Notes: generated from the sequence alone by a model not told the origin. A stretch of 64,000 bases of DNA from Flavobacterium sp. HBTb2-11-1 (GCF_009826975.1 NZ_WUMO01000002.1:62001-126000), one strand, 5' to 3'; counted from the first letter of the stretch, positions 43,486 through 53,376 are shown. Numbers and translations are program-made.

Positions 43486-44604
43486 TTAAACAATTGTAGA
43501 TTGCCCAATACTTACATTGTCATTATTGAAATAGAGCAAATCATCTTTGCTGAAAATAAAATTAGAAACAAACTCTCCAACTTCATTTGTTCCAAATTTT
43601 GAGTCTGGTTTCAAATCAACTGTAACTACTTTGTATTCAATTGCTTTTTCAACCGCTTTATAGATTACATGAGCTTCTTTAGTTAATCCAAAGTGCTCTA
43701 GCAAAAGTGCTGCTGCCAAAATCGAAGCAATCGGATTGGCAATGTTTTTGCCTTTTGCCTGCGGATATGATCCGTGAATTGGTTCAAACAAAGCATTTTT
43801 TTCACCTAAAGATACCGATGGCAATAAGCCAATTGAACCTGTAATTACGCTAGCTTCATCAGATAAAATATCTCCGAACAAATTCTCAGTCAAAATCACA
43901 TCAAATTGTTTCGGATTTAAGATTAACTGCATTGCTGCATTATCCACAAATAAGAAATCAAGTTTAACATCTGAATACTCTTCGCTCACCTTCTGAACTA
44001 CTTTTCTCCACAATCTTGAAGTTTCCAAAACATTTGCTTTGTCTACCATTGTTAGCTTTTTACGTCTTTTTTGCGCCGATTTAAAAGCTAAATGTGCAAT
44101 TCTTGTAATTTCTTCTTCTGAATATTCACATAAATCCGAAGCATGTGTTCCTTCTTCATTAAGTGTTTTAGTTCCGAAATAAGCTCCACCAGTTAATTCT
44201 CTAAAAATGGTAAAATCAGCTCCTTCAATAATTTCTCTTTTCAAAGGAGAAGATTCGATTAAGGCTTTATAAGGTTTTATGGGACGAATATTAGCAAACA
44301 ATCCTAATTCTTTTCGCAATTTTAATAATCCTTGCTCTGGGCGAACCTTTGCATTTGGATTGTTATCATATTTTGGATCTCCAATTGCACCAAGCAAAAC
44401 CGCATCTGTATTTAAGCACAGATTTAGAGTCTGCTCCGGCAAAGGGCTTCCCGTTTTATCGATAGCAACCGCTCCCATCAGTGCTTCTTCAAAAACAAAT
44501 TCATGATTATACACTTCGCCAATGGCGTACAAAGCTTTTTTAGCCTGTAATATTACTTCAGGTCCAATTCCATCTCCTGGTAAAACTGCAATTTTTAAAT
44601 TCAT
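43486..44604 (-). CDS. leuB: 3-isopropylmalate dehydrogenase
   Basis: This 372-residue NAD-dependent enzyme of leucine synthesis oxidises and decarboxylates 3-isopropylmalate. It has KIAVLPGDGIGPEVILQAKKAL at the N-terminus, ELTGGAYFG, VDKANVLETSRLWR, the metal-binding NAAMQLILNPKQFDVILTENLFGDILSDEASV and EPIHGSYPQAKGKNIANP. It follows leuA after 63 bp. leuC and leuD are not between them, so isopropylmalate isomerase must be encoded elsewhere. Confidence 0.96.
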   Translation of the reverse strand: MNLKIAVLPGDGIGPEVILQAKKALYAIGEVYNHEFVFEEALMGAVAIDKTGSPLPEQTLNLCLNTDAVLLGAIGDPKYDNNPNAKVRPEQGLLKLRKELGLFANIRPIKPYKALIESSPLKREIIEGADFTIFRELTGGAYFGTKTLNEEGTHASDLCEYSEEEITRIAHLAFKSAQKRRKKLTMVDKANVLETSRLWRKVVQKVSEEYSDVKLDFLFVDNAAMQLILNPKQFDVILTENLFGDILSDEASVITGSIGLLPSVSLGEKNALFEPIHGSYPQAKGKNIANPIASILAAALLLEHFGLTKEAHVIYKAVEKAIEYKVVTVDLKPDSKFGTNEVGEFVSNFIFSKDDLLYFNNDNVSIGQSTIV

Positions 44605-44667
44605 AATCTCTCGCTCTTTATGTCTTTAAATCCTTATTGTTCCTTAAACTCTTATTTTTATACTATT

Positions 44668-45849
44668 TTAGTTTCTGATTAAATCTCCTTCTATTTTAGA
44701 AGCTTCTATAATTTGGTGGATATCTGCGTCTACAACTTCTTTTTTAATATCAGCGAATTTCAAGAATTCGATGTAAACGATATCCAATTGTGTTTTTGTC
44801 AATTCGTAACCTACTTTTTTAGCACGGTAAGCCAAAGCAGCTCTTCCGCTTCTTGCTGTTAAAATGATTGAAGATTCATTCACTCCCACATCTAGCGGAT
44901 CCATGATCTCGTAAGTTGCTCTGTTTTTGATTACACCATCTTGGTGAATACCAGAACTGTGTGCAAAAGCATTTGCTCCAACAATTGCTTTATTTGGCTG
45001 TACAATCATTCCCATACTTTCAGAAACTAAACGGCTCATTTCGTTCAATTCTCTTGTATTAATGTTTGTATCTAAATTTAAGTAAGGGTGCTGCTTGAAA
45101 ATCATTACCACTTCTTCAAGTGCTGTGTTTCCAGCTCTTTCACCAATACCATTAATAGTACATTCAATTTGTCTTGCTCCATTTATAGCTCCTGCGATCG
45201 AATTTGCAGTTGCCATTCCTAAATCATTATGACAGTGGCATGAAAGGATTACGCTTTCGATTCCTTTTACGTTTTCTTTTAAGTATTTAATTTTTGCTCC
45301 GTATTCTTCTGGAAGACAATATCCAGTAGTATCAGGAATATTCAATACTGTAGCTCCAGATTTGATAACTTCTTCACAAACTTTAGCTAAGAACGCATTG
45401 TCTGTTCTACCAGCATCTTCAGCGTAGAATTCAACGTCTTCTACATAAGATTTAGCGTGTGATACAGCAAATTTTGCTCTTGCAATAATATCTTCAGGCG
45501 TAGTATTTAATTTGTGGAGTATGTGAGATTCCGAAGTTCCGATTCCAGTATGGATTCTAGGTTTCTTAGCATGCTTTAAAGCAGCTGCAGCAACATCAAT
45601 GTCGTTTTTTACGGCTCTTGTTAGTCCGCAGACGGTTGCATTTTCTACAATTTTACAAATCTCAGAGACCGATAAAAAATCGCCCGGACTTGACACAGGA
45701 AAGCCTGCTTCGATAATGTCAACTCCCATTTTGTCTAGTCGTTCTGCGATAACTAATTTCTGTTTAGTATCTAACTTACATCCTGGAACTTGTTCACCAT
45801 CTCGCAATGTGGTGTCAAAAATTTGAACTTTCTCTCTATTCATATTCAT
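44668..45849 (-). CDS. leuA: 2-isopropylmalate synthase, short form
   Basis: This 393-residue protein condenses acetyl-CoA with 2-oxoisovalerate. It has the TIM-barrel motifs [59 protein letters not shown] and [13 protein letters not shown]. It stops after the linker/communication region near residue 390 and lacks the roughly 130-residue C-terminal LeuA dimer domain that binds leucine in longer enzymes. Feedback by leucine through that domain is therefore not possible. The divergent promoter carries an imperfect 35-bp palindrome. Confidence 0.92.
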   Translation of the reverse strand: MNMNREKVQIFDTTLRDGEQVPGCKLDTKQKLVIAERLDKMGVDIIEAGFPVSSPGDFLSVSEICKIVENATVCGLTRAVKNDIDVAAAALKHAKKPRIHTGIGTSESHILHKLNTTPEDIIARAKFAVSHAKSYVEDVEFYAEDAGRTDNAFLAKVCEEVIKSGATVLNIPDTTGYCLPEEYGAKIKYLKENVKGIESVILSCHCHNDLGMATANSIAGAINGARQIECTINGIGERAGNTALEEVVMIFKQHPYLNLDTNINTRELNEMSRLVSESMGMIVQPNKAIVGANAFAHSSGIHQDGVIKNRATYEIMDPLDVGVNESSIILTARSGRAALAYRAKKVGYELTKTQLDIVYIEFLKFADIKKEVVDADIHQIIEASKIEGDLIRN

Positions 45850-45878
45850 TTATTTAATGTAATTTCACATCTTGATAA

Positions 45879-45933
45879 CAAATATATATTGTACTATTAC
45901 AGTATGAAATTCATTTTAATGAAATTATACTGT
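45879..45933 (-). promoter_or_regulatory. leuA promoter with an imperfect palindrome
   Basis: On the minus strand TATATTTG (45886-45879) is an exact -7 box, 30 bp before the leuA ATG. Upstream, ACAGTATGAAATTCATT and AATGAAATTATACTGT (45899-45933) form an imperfect inverted repeat. Nothing like a leader peptide fits in the short leader. Confidence 0.6.
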
Positions 45934-45998
45934 TTATAAAACGACTTATACTATATTAACTAACTTATAATCAGTAAGTTATATTATTTTTTTTTACA

Positions 45999-47543
45999 AT
46001 GGCTAACCATCAAAAAGATTTCTTATTTGTTCTAATCAAATCACTTTCGAAATCAGAAAAAAGGCAGTTTAAAATTTTTGCAAGCCGATTAGAAACGAGT
46101 TCAAATACAAAATTTATCGAATTATTCAACATTTTAGATAAATCTGAAGTTTACGATGAAAAACTCATTTTGAAAAGTGGTGTTATCCAAAAAGTGCAGT
46201 TATCTAACTTAAAATCATACTTATACAAACAAATCCTGGTTAGTATAAGACTAAATATTCCTAGTCAGAATATTCGTTATCAGCTTCGAGAGCAAATGGA
46301 TTTTGCTGTTATTCTTTATAATAAAGGATTATATAAGCAGAGCTTGAAAATATTGGATAAAACCAAACAGCAAGCTTTAGAGAATGATGAAAAATATATG
46401 GCGTATGAAATTGTTGAATTCGAAAAGCTAATTGAATCGCAATACATCACCCGAAGTATTCAAGGTCGTGCTGACGAATTGGTAGTTCAGGCGAAAGAAT
46501 TAAATTATAGAAATACAATTTCAAGCAAATTATCCAATTTATCTCTTCAATTATACGGAATCATGCTGAAAACAGGTTACGTAAAAAATGACGAAGAATA
46601 CCGATATATTGATGATTACTTTAATAAGCATATTTCTAAACTTGACGAGAGTAAATTTGGTTTCCGCGAAAAGTATTGGTTTTACAATGCCAATCTTTGG
46701 CGAAGCTTTCTAGTACAAGATTTCTTGGCGAGTTATAAATTTGCCTATAAATGGGTTCAGCTTTTTTATGATAATCCAAATATGATTTATCTCAATCCTG
46801 TTTTCTTCTTAAAAGGAAATCATTATTTCTTAGAATCGCTCTATATGCTTAAATATACATCGAATTTCAAGAAATATTTAAATCTTTTGGAAGAAACAAT
46901 TGCAGATCCTAAGTTTCCTGCAAATGACAATATTGCCTCTTTATCATTCCTTTATGTGTATAATAATAAGTTAAACCTACATATTTTAGAAGGCACTTTT
47001 GCGGAAAGCGAATACTTAATTCCTGAGATTCTAGAAAAATTAAAACTGCACAGTGAACATTTAGACGAACATCATGAAATGTTATTTTTCTACAAGTTTG
47101 CTTCTATTTATTTTGGTAACGAAAAGTATAATGAATGCATTAATTACTTAGATAAAATCATCAACAATAAAAACTTGACAATGCGCGAGGATTTAATGTG
47201 TTTTGCGCGATTGTTGTCGTTGATTGCTCATTATGAGCTTGGTAAAGATTATTATTTAGAAAATCATTTAAAAAGCACGTATAAGTTCTTATTGAAAATG
47301 AACGATTTGCATGAAGTTCAAAAAGAAATTATCAAGTTTTTAAGAAACCTAAACAACTTTTACCCTGCCGATATAAAAAAGGAATTCAAGAAAATGCATA
47401 CTCGTTTTGTTGAGCTTGAAAAGAATACTTATGAAAAAAGGGCTTTCTTATATTTAGATATCATTTCTTGGCTCGAAAGCAAAATCGAAAATAGGAAAAT
47501 TGCTGATATTATTAAGGAGAAAGCGAAGCTTAATAATAGATAA
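45999..47543 (+). CDS. large helical (TPR-like) protein of unknown function
   Basis: This 514-residue soluble protein has no signal peptide or membrane segment. It is almost wholly helical with TPR-like pairs such as VILYNKGLYKQSLKILDKTKQQAL and SIYFGNEKYNECINYLDKIINN. The N-terminal KDFLFVLIKSLSKSEKRQFKIFASR looks like a conserved head. I recognise no named family. It is divergent from leuA across 149 bp with a shared palindrome, which could mean co-regulation with leucine synthesis. Confidence 0.75.
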   Translation: MANHQKDFLFVLIKSLSKSEKRQFKIFASRLETSSNTKFIELFNILDKSEVYDEKLILKSGVIQKVQLSNLKSYLYKQILVSIRLNIPSQNIRYQLREQMDFAVILYNKGLYKQSLKILDKTKQQALENDEKYMAYEIVEFEKLIESQYITRSIQGRADELVVQAKELNYRNTISSKLSNLSLQLYGIMLKTGYVKNDEEYRYIDDYFNKHISKLDESKFGFREKYWFYNANLWRSFLVQDFLASYKFAYKWVQLFYDNPNMIYLNPVFFLKGNHYFLESLYMLKYTSNFKKYLNLLEETIADPKFPANDNIASLSFLYVYNNKLNLHILEGTFAESEYLIPEILEKLKLHSEHLDEHHEMLFFYKFASIYFGNEKYNECINYLDKIINNKNLTMREDLMCFARLLSLIAHYELGKDYYLENHLKSTYKFLLKMNDLHEVQKEIIKFLRNLNNFYPADIKKEFKKMHTRFVELEKNTYEKRAFLYLDIISWLESKIENRKIADIIKEKAKLNNR

Positions 47544-47583
47544 GGTTTTTAAATTCCAATTTTTTAAAATTCCAAATTCCAAT

Positions 47584-47621
47584 AAAAATGGCGTTAAAAC
47601 TTTGTTCTTAACGCCATTTTT
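47584..47621 (+). terminator. intrinsic terminator after the TPR-like gene
   Basis: AAAAATGGCGTTAA and TTAACGCCATTTTT form a 14-bp stem with a 10-nt loop. Confidence 0.88.
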
Positions 47622-47710
47622 GTCATTTCGACGAAGGAGAAATCTCCGCGAGTAGCTCGACAAAGATTGTTGATTTTCTTTGCGGAGATTTCTCCTTCGT
47701 CGAAATGACA
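47621..47710. repeat. 90-bp element with 29-bp perfect inverted ends
   Basis: The arms 47621-47649 and 47682-47710 are exact reverse complements. They start TGTCATTTCGACGAAGGAGA and run through AATCTCCGC; the centre is 32 bp. It has no coding capacity. The high G+C ends and small size suggest a mobile palindromic element of MITE or REP kind. Confidence 0.8.
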
Positions 47711-47729
47711 AACCACACTAAAAAAAAAT

Positions 47730-47754
47730 CCGACAGGTTTTTAAAACCTGTCGG
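47730..47754. terminator. CCGACAGG-type palindrome, likely terminator of the M1 peptidase gene
   Basis: CCGACAGGTTTT and AAAACCTGTCGG are perfect 12-bp arms. On the minus strand the hairpin is followed by ATTTTTTTT. A related ACCTAACAGGTTTT palindrome lies at 54586-54618 in the his operon. Confidence 0.7.
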
Positions 47755-47817
47755 GTTTACTATTTATAAAACTCCGCTTGGAATTTGGAATTTAAAAAAT
47801 TGGAAATTGTCGAACTT

Positions 47818-49473
47818 TTATTCGACGATATTAGAAGCTGTAACGTAGAAATCTTTATCTACTTCTAGCTTTCTATCTTCATTATCAGTTTTTATTGATT
47901 GCCATTCTGTTGTTGGTTTCAGCCAAGTTTCAACTCCGTTTAATTTTACCCGTACTGGCATATCAAATTTAGAAACGCAATTAGTCCAATGGTAACCGAA
48001 AGTTCCGTTTTTAAACATATATTCAAAAACTGGAATCTGAGTTGTGGTTAAATATTGTGCATAAACTCTATTGAAATTAATTCCAGATTGCTCATTTATA
48101 TAATCCTGAATCTGCTTTCCAGTAACGGTTTGATGGTAAAAAGTCTTATTCATCCCTCTTAAAATCGTTTTCCATTTCGCATCATCGTTGATTATCTGAC
48201 GAATCATGTGAAGCATTGAAGCTCCTTTTGGATACATATCGCCAGATCCTTCATTATTTACATCATAATGCCCGATGATTGGCTTGTCATTTTCAATATT
48301 CTGTCTACATCCAATAACATATTCAGCACCAGCTTCTTTACCATAATAATACTCTACAAAAAGGCTCTCAGAATAATTGGTAAAACTCTCATGAACCCAC
48401 ATATCTGCAATATCTTTGTAGGTGATATTGTTAGCGTACCATTCGTGTCCAGATTCATGAATGATGATAAAATCAAATTTTAGTCCCCAACCTGTTCCAC
48501 TTAAGTCACGTCCTAAATAACCTTGTTTATATTGGTTTCCATAAGTTACAGAACTTTGGTGCTCCATTCCCAAATAAGGCACTTCTACCAGTTTATAGCT
48601 GTCTTCGTAAAAAGGATATGGTCCAAACCAGCTTTCAAAAGCTTTCAACATTTTTGGAGCATCTTTGAAATGTTCTTTAGCTAAAGCTAAATTATCTTTA
48701 AGAACATAATAATTACAATCTAAATTTCCTTTTTCTCCTTTAAATACTTCAGAGAAATTTACATAGTCACCAATATTGATGTTTACACCGTAATTGTTAA
48801 TTGGATTAGAAACATACCAATTGAAAGTTTTAGTTCCGTCTTTTTCTTTTTTAACGCTTTTCAGTCTTCCGTTAGAAACCTCCGTTAAATCGCCTGGCAC
48901 ATTCACGCTGATAAGCATATTTTCTACTTCATCATACATATGATCTTTGCAAGGCCACCAAACACTAGCGCCTAAACCCTGACAAGATGTAGCAATAAAA
49001 TCTTTTCCGTTTTTATCTTTTTTCCAAGAAAAACCTCCATCCCATGGTGCTCTTACAGCTTCTTTCGGTTTTCCTTCATAATAAACTATAATCTCCTTAG
49101 TATCACCAACTTTTTGCTTTTCAGTTAAAGTAATGAAAAACGCATTTCCATCTCTCTCAAACTTTAATTCTTTTCCGTTTTGCGTTACTTTGGTAATATT
49201 CATTGGTTGCTGCAAATCGATCTGCATACGGTTGTTTTCTGTCAGAACCGTATAACGAACAGTATTAGAACCTGAAATTGATTTTTCAGAAGGATTTACT
49301 TTTACATTCAAATGATAGTATTTTAAATCCCACCAGGCTCTTTCTTTTGTGATGCTTCCGCGTAAAGTGTCCTGATGTGTAAAAACGGTTTCTGACTTAT
49401 TTAAAAGTCCCTGAGCATTGGCCGCAAAACCAACTAAAAAGGCGATAAATGCCCCACAAAAGTGTTTTTTCAT
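47818..49473 (-). CDS. secreted M1-family zinc aminopeptidase
   Basis: This 551-residue protein has a signal peptide (MKKHFCGAFIAFLVGFAANAQ), an N-terminal beta domain (YYHLNVKVNPSEKSISGSNTVRYTV), the substrate-anchoring GMEHQSS (GAMEN-like) and the zinc site HESGHEWYANNITYKDIADMWVHESFTNY. In that site HExxH supplies two His and the second Glu supplies the third ligand. It lacks the long C-terminal helical domain of E. coli PepN, as is usual for short Bacteroidota members. It should trim peptides outside the cytoplasm. Confidence 0.93.
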   Translation of the reverse strand: MKKHFCGAFIAFLVGFAANAQGLLNKSETVFTHQDTLRGSITKERAWWDLKYYHLNVKVNPSEKSISGSNTVRYTVLTENNRMQIDLQQPMNITKVTQNGKELKFERDGNAFFITLTEKQKVGDTKEIIVYYEGKPKEAVRAPWDGGFSWKKDKNGKDFIATSCQGLGASVWWPCKDHMYDEVENMLISVNVPGDLTEVSNGRLKSVKKEKDGTKTFNWYVSNPINNYGVNINIGDYVNFSEVFKGEKGNLDCNYYVLKDNLALAKEHFKDAPKMLKAFESWFGPYPFYEDSYKLVEVPYLGMEHQSSVTYGNQYKQGYLGRDLSGTGWGLKFDFIIIHESGHEWYANNITYKDIADMWVHESFTNYSESLFVEYYYGKEAGAEYVIGCRQNIENDKPIIGHYDVNNEGSGDMYPKGASMLHMIRQIINDDAKWKTILRGMNKTFYHQTVTGKQIQDYINEQSGINFNRVYAQYLTTTQIPVFEYMFKNGTFGYHWTNCVSKFDMPVRVKLNGVETWLKPTTEWQSIKTDNEDRKLEVDKDFYVTASNIVE

Positions 49474-49524
49474 TATTTATAAATTTGAAATAAATAAGGT
49501 TGTCAAGCCTGTTTTAATCTTCAA

Positions 49525-49532
49525 CAAATGTA
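49525..49532 (-). promoter_or_regulatory. -7 box of the M1 peptidase gene
   Basis: On the minus strand TACATTTG matches TAnnTTTG exactly, about 52 bp before the ATG at 49473. Confidence 0.5.
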
Positions 49533-49635
49533 AACATTCATATCAAACTTTTTAAATTTTTATCATTTTAACAATCAAAAACAATAGATAAACTCATTTT
49601 CTTTATTTTAGCGATTCAATTATATTTAGTGTTTT

Positions 49636-50334
49636 ATGAAATTGCAATACATTACTATTGTTTCGCTTTTATTCTGCCAATTATCCGTTTATTCTCAGAC
49701 ATTTCCTGTTCATAAAACAAATGACAAAATTAATATTGATGGTAATTTATCAGAGTGGAAAACGCCTTTTCTTGGTCCGTTTGCAATTCATAACACAGGC
49801 GAAAAAGCTTCCCAACAAACTTTTGTTTCACTTTCGTGGAATAGCAAAAACTTATATTTAGCTTACAAATGCACTGATTCTAAAATCATTGGAGCACCGC
49901 AAACAAAAGATTCTCAAATATTCAATACCGATGATTTAGCTGAAATTTTTCTAGATCCGGATGGAGATGGCCAAAATTATATTGAAATTGGAGTGAATGC
50001 ATTTTCTACAAATTACGATTTGGTTTTAAAATGCATTTCACCAGAATGTGGAGGTTGGAATACAGCAATGGATTTCGATATTAAAGGTATGGAATCTGTA
50101 AGCAAAATAAATTCTGATGGCTATACAGTAGAAATTAAAATCCCATTTTCTAGTCTTAAAAAAATTGAAAATGGCGGTTTTAAAAAACCGAAAACTGGGA
50201 CAAAATGGCGAGGAAATGCTTTTAGAATTGATTACGGTAAAACCACTGAATACATTGCTTTACAGCCTTATAAAACTTCAGTTTTTGGATTTCATCAGCC
50301 GCAAGAATTTGCGGTTTTTGAGTTTGTGGAGTAA
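49636..50334 (+). CDS. secreted carbohydrate-binding family 9-like protein
   Basis: This 232-residue protein has a signal peptide (about 1-20, ending VYSQ). A single CBM9-like beta sandwich follows: KINIDGNLSEWKTPFLGPF, VSLSWNSKNLYLAYKCTDSKI, DDLAEIFLDPDGDGQNYIEIGVNAF, DGYTVEIKIPFSSLK, WRGNAFRIDYGKT. Such domains bind sugars or occur in secreted glycan-degrading systems. No catalytic domain is attached and no sus-like genes adjoin it, so the ligand is unknown. Confidence 0.87.
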   Translation: MKLQYITIVSLLFCQLSVYSQTFPVHKTNDKINIDGNLSEWKTPFLGPFAIHNTGEKASQQTFVSLSWNSKNLYLAYKCTDSKIIGAPQTKDSQIFNTDDLAEIFLDPDGDGQNYIEIGVNAFSTNYDLVLKCISPECGGWNTAMDFDIKGMESVSKINSDGYTVEIKIPFSSLKKIENGGFKKPKTGTKWRGNAFRIDYGKTTEYIALQPYKTSVFGFHQPQEFAVFEFVE

Positions 50335-50341
50335 TAACTTT

Positions 50342-50430
50342 GTTTCAAGTTTCAAGTTTCAAGTTTCAAGTTTCAAGTTTCAAGTTTCAAGTTGCTCACA
50401 GAACATGAAACTTGAAACTTGAAACAACAA
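50342..50430. repeat. GTTTCAA heptamer array and inverted copy
   Basis: Seven exact tandem copies of GTTTCAA occupy 50342-50390. GAAACTTGAAACTTGAAAC follows in inverse orientation at about 50407-50425, so the region can fold into a hairpin. Shorter stretches of the same family are at 21781-21804 and 62868-62895. It sits between the convergent CBM9-like and hisIE genes. Confidence 0.85.
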
Positions 50431-50432
50431 AA

Positions 50433-51029
50433 CTATTTTTGACGTCTTTTCAAAACTTCAATAACATCATTCAATTTAAAACCCTTTGCTTGAAGTAGAA
50501 TTAAATAATGAAACAATAAGTCAGCGCTTTCGCTAAGGAATAAATCGTCATTATCGTCTTTCGCTTCGATAACGACTTCTACAGCTTCCTCACCTACTTT
50601 TTGCGCTATTTTATTTATTCCTTTTGCAAACAAAGAAGCCACATAACTCTGTTCAGAATCAGCATTTTCTCTACGGGTTTTAATTGTATTTTCTAATTGT
50701 GAAATAAAACCGTAATTAGCATCATTTGGCTCCTGCCAACAGGTATCTGCACCCGTGTGACACGTTGGCCCAACAGGTTTTGCCTGAATTAAAAGCGTAT
50801 CGCCATCACAGTCATTTTTAATGCTTACTAAGTTTAAAAAATTACCACTCTCCTCGCCTTTTGTCCAAAGTCTTTGCTTTGAACGACTAAAGAAAGTTAC
50901 TTTTTGTGTTTCTATTGTTTTTTGAAGCGATTCTTCGTTCATATAACCCAGCATCAAAACATTTTTTGTTTCTGAATCCTGAATTATCGCCGGAATTAAT
51001 CCGTGTGCGCTTTTGATATCGATTTCCAT
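50433..51029 (-). CDS. hisI: phosphoribosyl-AMP cyclohydrolase / phosphoribosyl-ATP pyrophosphatase
   Basis: This 198-residue bifunctional protein covers two histidine synthesis steps. The N-terminal HisI domain has VLMLGYMNEESLQKT, FFSRSKQRLWTKGEESGNFL and HTGADTCW, with metal-binding Cys and His. The C-terminal HisE domain (about 105-198) has the MazG-like KVGEEAVEVVIEAKDD. The fused form (HisIE) is usual in this phylum. It is the last gene of the operon. Confidence 0.96.
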   Translation of the reverse strand: MEIDIKSAHGLIPAIIQDSETKNVLMLGYMNEESLQKTIETQKVTFFSRSKQRLWTKGEESGNFLNLVSIKNDCDGDTLLIQAKPVGPTCHTGADTCWQEPNDANYGFISQLENTIKTRRENADSEQSYVASLFAKGINKIAQKVGEEAVEVVIEAKDDNDDLFLSESADLLFHYLILLQAKGFKLNDVIEVLKRRQK

Positions 51030-51048
51030 TTTAATTTTAGATTTTAGT

Positions 51049-51064
51049 CCCGATAGCTATCGGG
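51049..51064. repeat. CCCGATAGCTATCGGG palindrome in the hisF-hisI spacer
   Basis: An exact copy of the palindrome at 21627, 21725 and 39672, again inside an operon. AATTTGGAATTT-type repeats lie next to it. Confidence 0.8.
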
Positions 51065-51130
51065 AAGATTTTAGATTAATTTCTAAACTCGGATTATTGG
51101 AATTTGGAATTTAAAAATTGGATTTTTTTT

Positions 51131-51886
51131 TCAAATTCTCACTTCTATATTATTATTTCTTAATTCTTGTTTTAGGGCTTTAATTTCGATTTCTTTAAAG
51201 TGAAAAACACTTGCCGCTAAAGCTGCGTCTGCTTTTCCTTTTTGAAACGAATCTACGAAATGCTGAATGTTTCCAGCTCCTCCAGAAGCAATGATTGGAA
51301 TATTTACTAATTCTGAAAGTTTAGCCAAAGCTTCGTTTGCAAACCCATTTTTAGTTCCGTCATTATCCATAGAAGTAAATAAAATCTCTCCTGCACCACG
51401 TTCTGCCACTTCAACAGCCCAGTCAAATAAATTCAATTCAGTTGGTACTTTTCCGCCAACTAAATGCACAATCCATTTTCCGTCGATTTGCTTGGCATCA
51501 ATTGCTACTACAACACATTGGCTTCCAAATTTCTGCGCTAAATCATTAATTAATTGTGGATTTTTAACTGCTGACGAATTGATTGAAACTTTATCAGCTC
51601 CGTTATTCAACAGAATATCAACATCTTCAACAGATGAAATTCCACCGCCAACTGTAAACGGAATATTGATTTTTTCTGCAACGCTTCGCACCATATTGAC
51701 AAGTGTTTTACGTCTTTCTTCGGTTGCCGAAATATCCAGAAAAACCAATTCATCTGCGCCTTCAGCTGAATAAATCGCAGCCAATTCTACAGGATCTCCA
51801 GCGTCTCGCAAGTCAACGAAATTAACGCCTTTTACGGTTCTTCCGTTTTTTATATCTAAACAAGGTATTATTCTTTTTGCTAACAT
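51131..51886 (-). CDS. hisF: imidazole glycerol phosphate synthase, cyclase subunit
   Basis: This 251-residue (beta/alpha)8 barrel has both catalytic aspartates in their motifs: D11 in [14 protein letters not shown] and the other in [33 protein letters not shown] and [15 protein letters not shown] form the phosphate sites. It pairs with HisH, which feeds ammonia through the barrel. The two genes are separated here by hisA. Confidence 0.97.
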   Translation of the reverse strand: MLAKRIIPCLDIKNGRTVKGVNFVDLRDAGDPVELAAIYSAEGADELVFLDISATEERRKTLVNMVRSVAEKINIPFTVGGGISSVEDVDILLNNGADKVSINSSAVKNPQLINDLAQKFGSQCVVVAIDAKQIDGKWIVHLVGGKVPTELNLFDWAVEVAERGAGEILFTSMDNDGTKNGFANEALAKLSELVNIPIIASGGAGNIQHFVDSFQKGKADAALAASVFHFKEIEIKALKQELRNNNIEVRI

Positions 51887-51889
51887 TTT

Positions 51890-51958
51890 TTATTTTAGTT
51901 GTTGGTTACTGGTTGATTGTTGTTGGTTAATGCGATAAACTATCAACCGACAACTAAT
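51890..51958. repeat. GTTGTTGGTT-family inverted repeat in the hisA-hisF spacer
   Basis: Several copies of GTTGTTGGTT or TTGGTTACTGG are followed by TATCAACCGACAAC. The family matches the stronger copy at 53377-53427 in the hisB-hisH spacer. Confidence 0.6.
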
Positions 51959-51960
51959 AA

Positions 51961-52686
51961 CTATAAATCAATTATATAGTTTTCTAACTGTTTCAAAGTA
52001 ATTCTTCCCTCGTAAATCGCTTTTCCGATAATAGTTCCTTCACAACCTAATTCTGCTAGTTTTGGCAATTCGTCGAAAGTCGAAATTCCTCCTGAGGCGA
52101 TTAATTTTACACCTTCCGCTTCTGCTAAAATCTTTTTATACAAATCAAAACTTGGACCTTGAAGCATTCCGTCTTTGGCAATATCTGTACAGATAACGTA
52201 CTGAATTCCTTTCGATTGATAATCCTGAATGAATGGAATCAAATCTTCATTTGATTCTTCTAACCAGCCTGAAACAGCAATTTTTTCGTCTTTAGCATCT
52301 GCGCCCAAAATGATTTTTTCAGTTCCGTATTCTGAAATCCATTTTTCAAAAATGGCTCTGTTTTTTACTGCAATACTTCCGCCAGTGATTTGATTTGCAC
52401 CGCTTTCAAAAGCAATTCTCAAATCATCATCTGATTTCAATCCGCCTCCAAAATCAATTTTTAGGCTTGTTTGTGTTGCGATTTGTTCTAAAATCTTATA
52501 ATTGACAATTTTGCTTGATTTTGCACCGTCAAGATCTACTAAATGCAGATATTCGATTCCGTGCGCTTCAAATGATTTTGCCACTTCAAGCGGATTCTCA
52601 TTATAAATTATTTTGGTGTTATAATCACCTTTGGACAAACGAACGCATTTTCCTTCAATGATATCTATGGCTGGTATTATTCTCAT
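51961..52686 (-). CDS. hisA: ProFAR isomerase
   Basis: The start at 52686 gives [22 protein letters not shown], the normal N-terminus; the longer frame to 52743 is spacer sequence. This 241-residue (beta/alpha)8 barrel has the first catalytic Asp in PAIDI and the second in [16 protein letters not shown], plus [13 protein letters not shown] for the phosphate. It catalyses the Amadori rearrangement in histidine synthesis. Confidence 0.96.
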   Translation of the reverse strand: MRIIPAIDIIEGKCVRLSKGDYNTKIIYNENPLEVAKSFEAHGIEYLHLVDLDGAKSSKIVNYKILEQIATQTSLKIDFGGGLKSDDDLRIAFESGANQITGGSIAVKNRAIFEKWISEYGTEKIILGADAKDEKIAVSGWLEESNEDLIPFIQDYQSKGIQYVICTDIAKDGMLQGPSFDLYKKILAEAEGVKLIASGGISTFDELPKLAELGCEGTIIGKAIYEGRITLKQLENYIIDL

Positions 52687-52786
52687 TATTTTTAGTCTTA
52701 AAGTTTGAAAGTCGAAAGTCTTAAAGTCTTTTCTGATTCTCAAAAATTGTTATTTTGATTGATATTGATTTTTGATATTGAAATAT

Positions 52787-53368
52787 TTACATCTTCAAAA
52801 AGTTTCCGAGAATCTTTTCTCCAATGTCACCGCTTTTTTCTGGATGAAATTGTGTTCCGTAGAAATTATCTTTTTGTAATGCCGATGCGTATTCTACATC
52901 ATAATTGGTTTTAGCCACAGCGTATTGGCAATTTGGAGCGTAAAAACTGTGAACCAAATACATAAATTCATTTTCAGAAACATCCTTAAACAAATCGGTT
53001 TTTAAATCATAAATCTGATTCCATCCCATTTGAGGCACTTTTACGTTGTTTGAAAATTTCAAAACATCAACATCAAAAATTCCTAAACCTTCGGTATTTC
53101 CTTCTTCGGTTTTATTGCACATCAATTGCATCCCCAGACAAATTCCCAAAACAGGCTGTTTCAATTGAGGAATCAAACTGTTCAAACCGCTTTCGCGAAG
53201 TTTTGCCATTGCCGAACTCGCCTCGCCCACGCCAGGAAAAATCACTTTATCTGCCGATTTAATTTCGTCTGGATTATTACTCAAAACAGCCTTAAAACCC
53301 AATCTTTCAATAGCAAACATAATGCTCTGAATATTCCCTGCTCCGTAATTTATAATTACTATTTTCAT
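52787..53368 (-). CDS. hisH: imidazole glycerol phosphate synthase, glutaminase subunit
   Basis: The start at 53368 gives MKIVIINYGAGNIQSI, the family N-terminus. This 193-residue class I glutaminase has the nucleophile Cys in VLGICLGMQLM and the His/Glu pair in YGTQFHPEKSGDIG. It supplies ammonia to HisF. It lies between hisB and hisA in the usual BHAF order. Confidence 0.96.
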   Translation of the reverse strand: MKIVIINYGAGNIQSIMFAIERLGFKAVLSNNPDEIKSADKVIFPGVGEASSAMAKLRESGLNSLIPQLKQPVLGICLGMQLMCNKTEEGNTEGLGIFDVDVLKFSNNVKVPQMGWNQIYDLKTDLFKDVSENEFMYLVHSFYAPNCQYAVAKTNYDVEYASALQKDNFYGTQFHPEKSGDIGEKILGNFLKM

Positions 53369-53376
53369 TCTTTTTA

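Noticed and set aside
50342..50390. CRISPR or coding repeat made of GTTTCAA
   Set aside because: It is a plain heptamer tandem array without spacers, in a non-coding gap.
51267..51773. 168-residue frame antisense to hisF
   Set aside because: It is a shadow of hisF, lacks any family features and has no promoter of its own.
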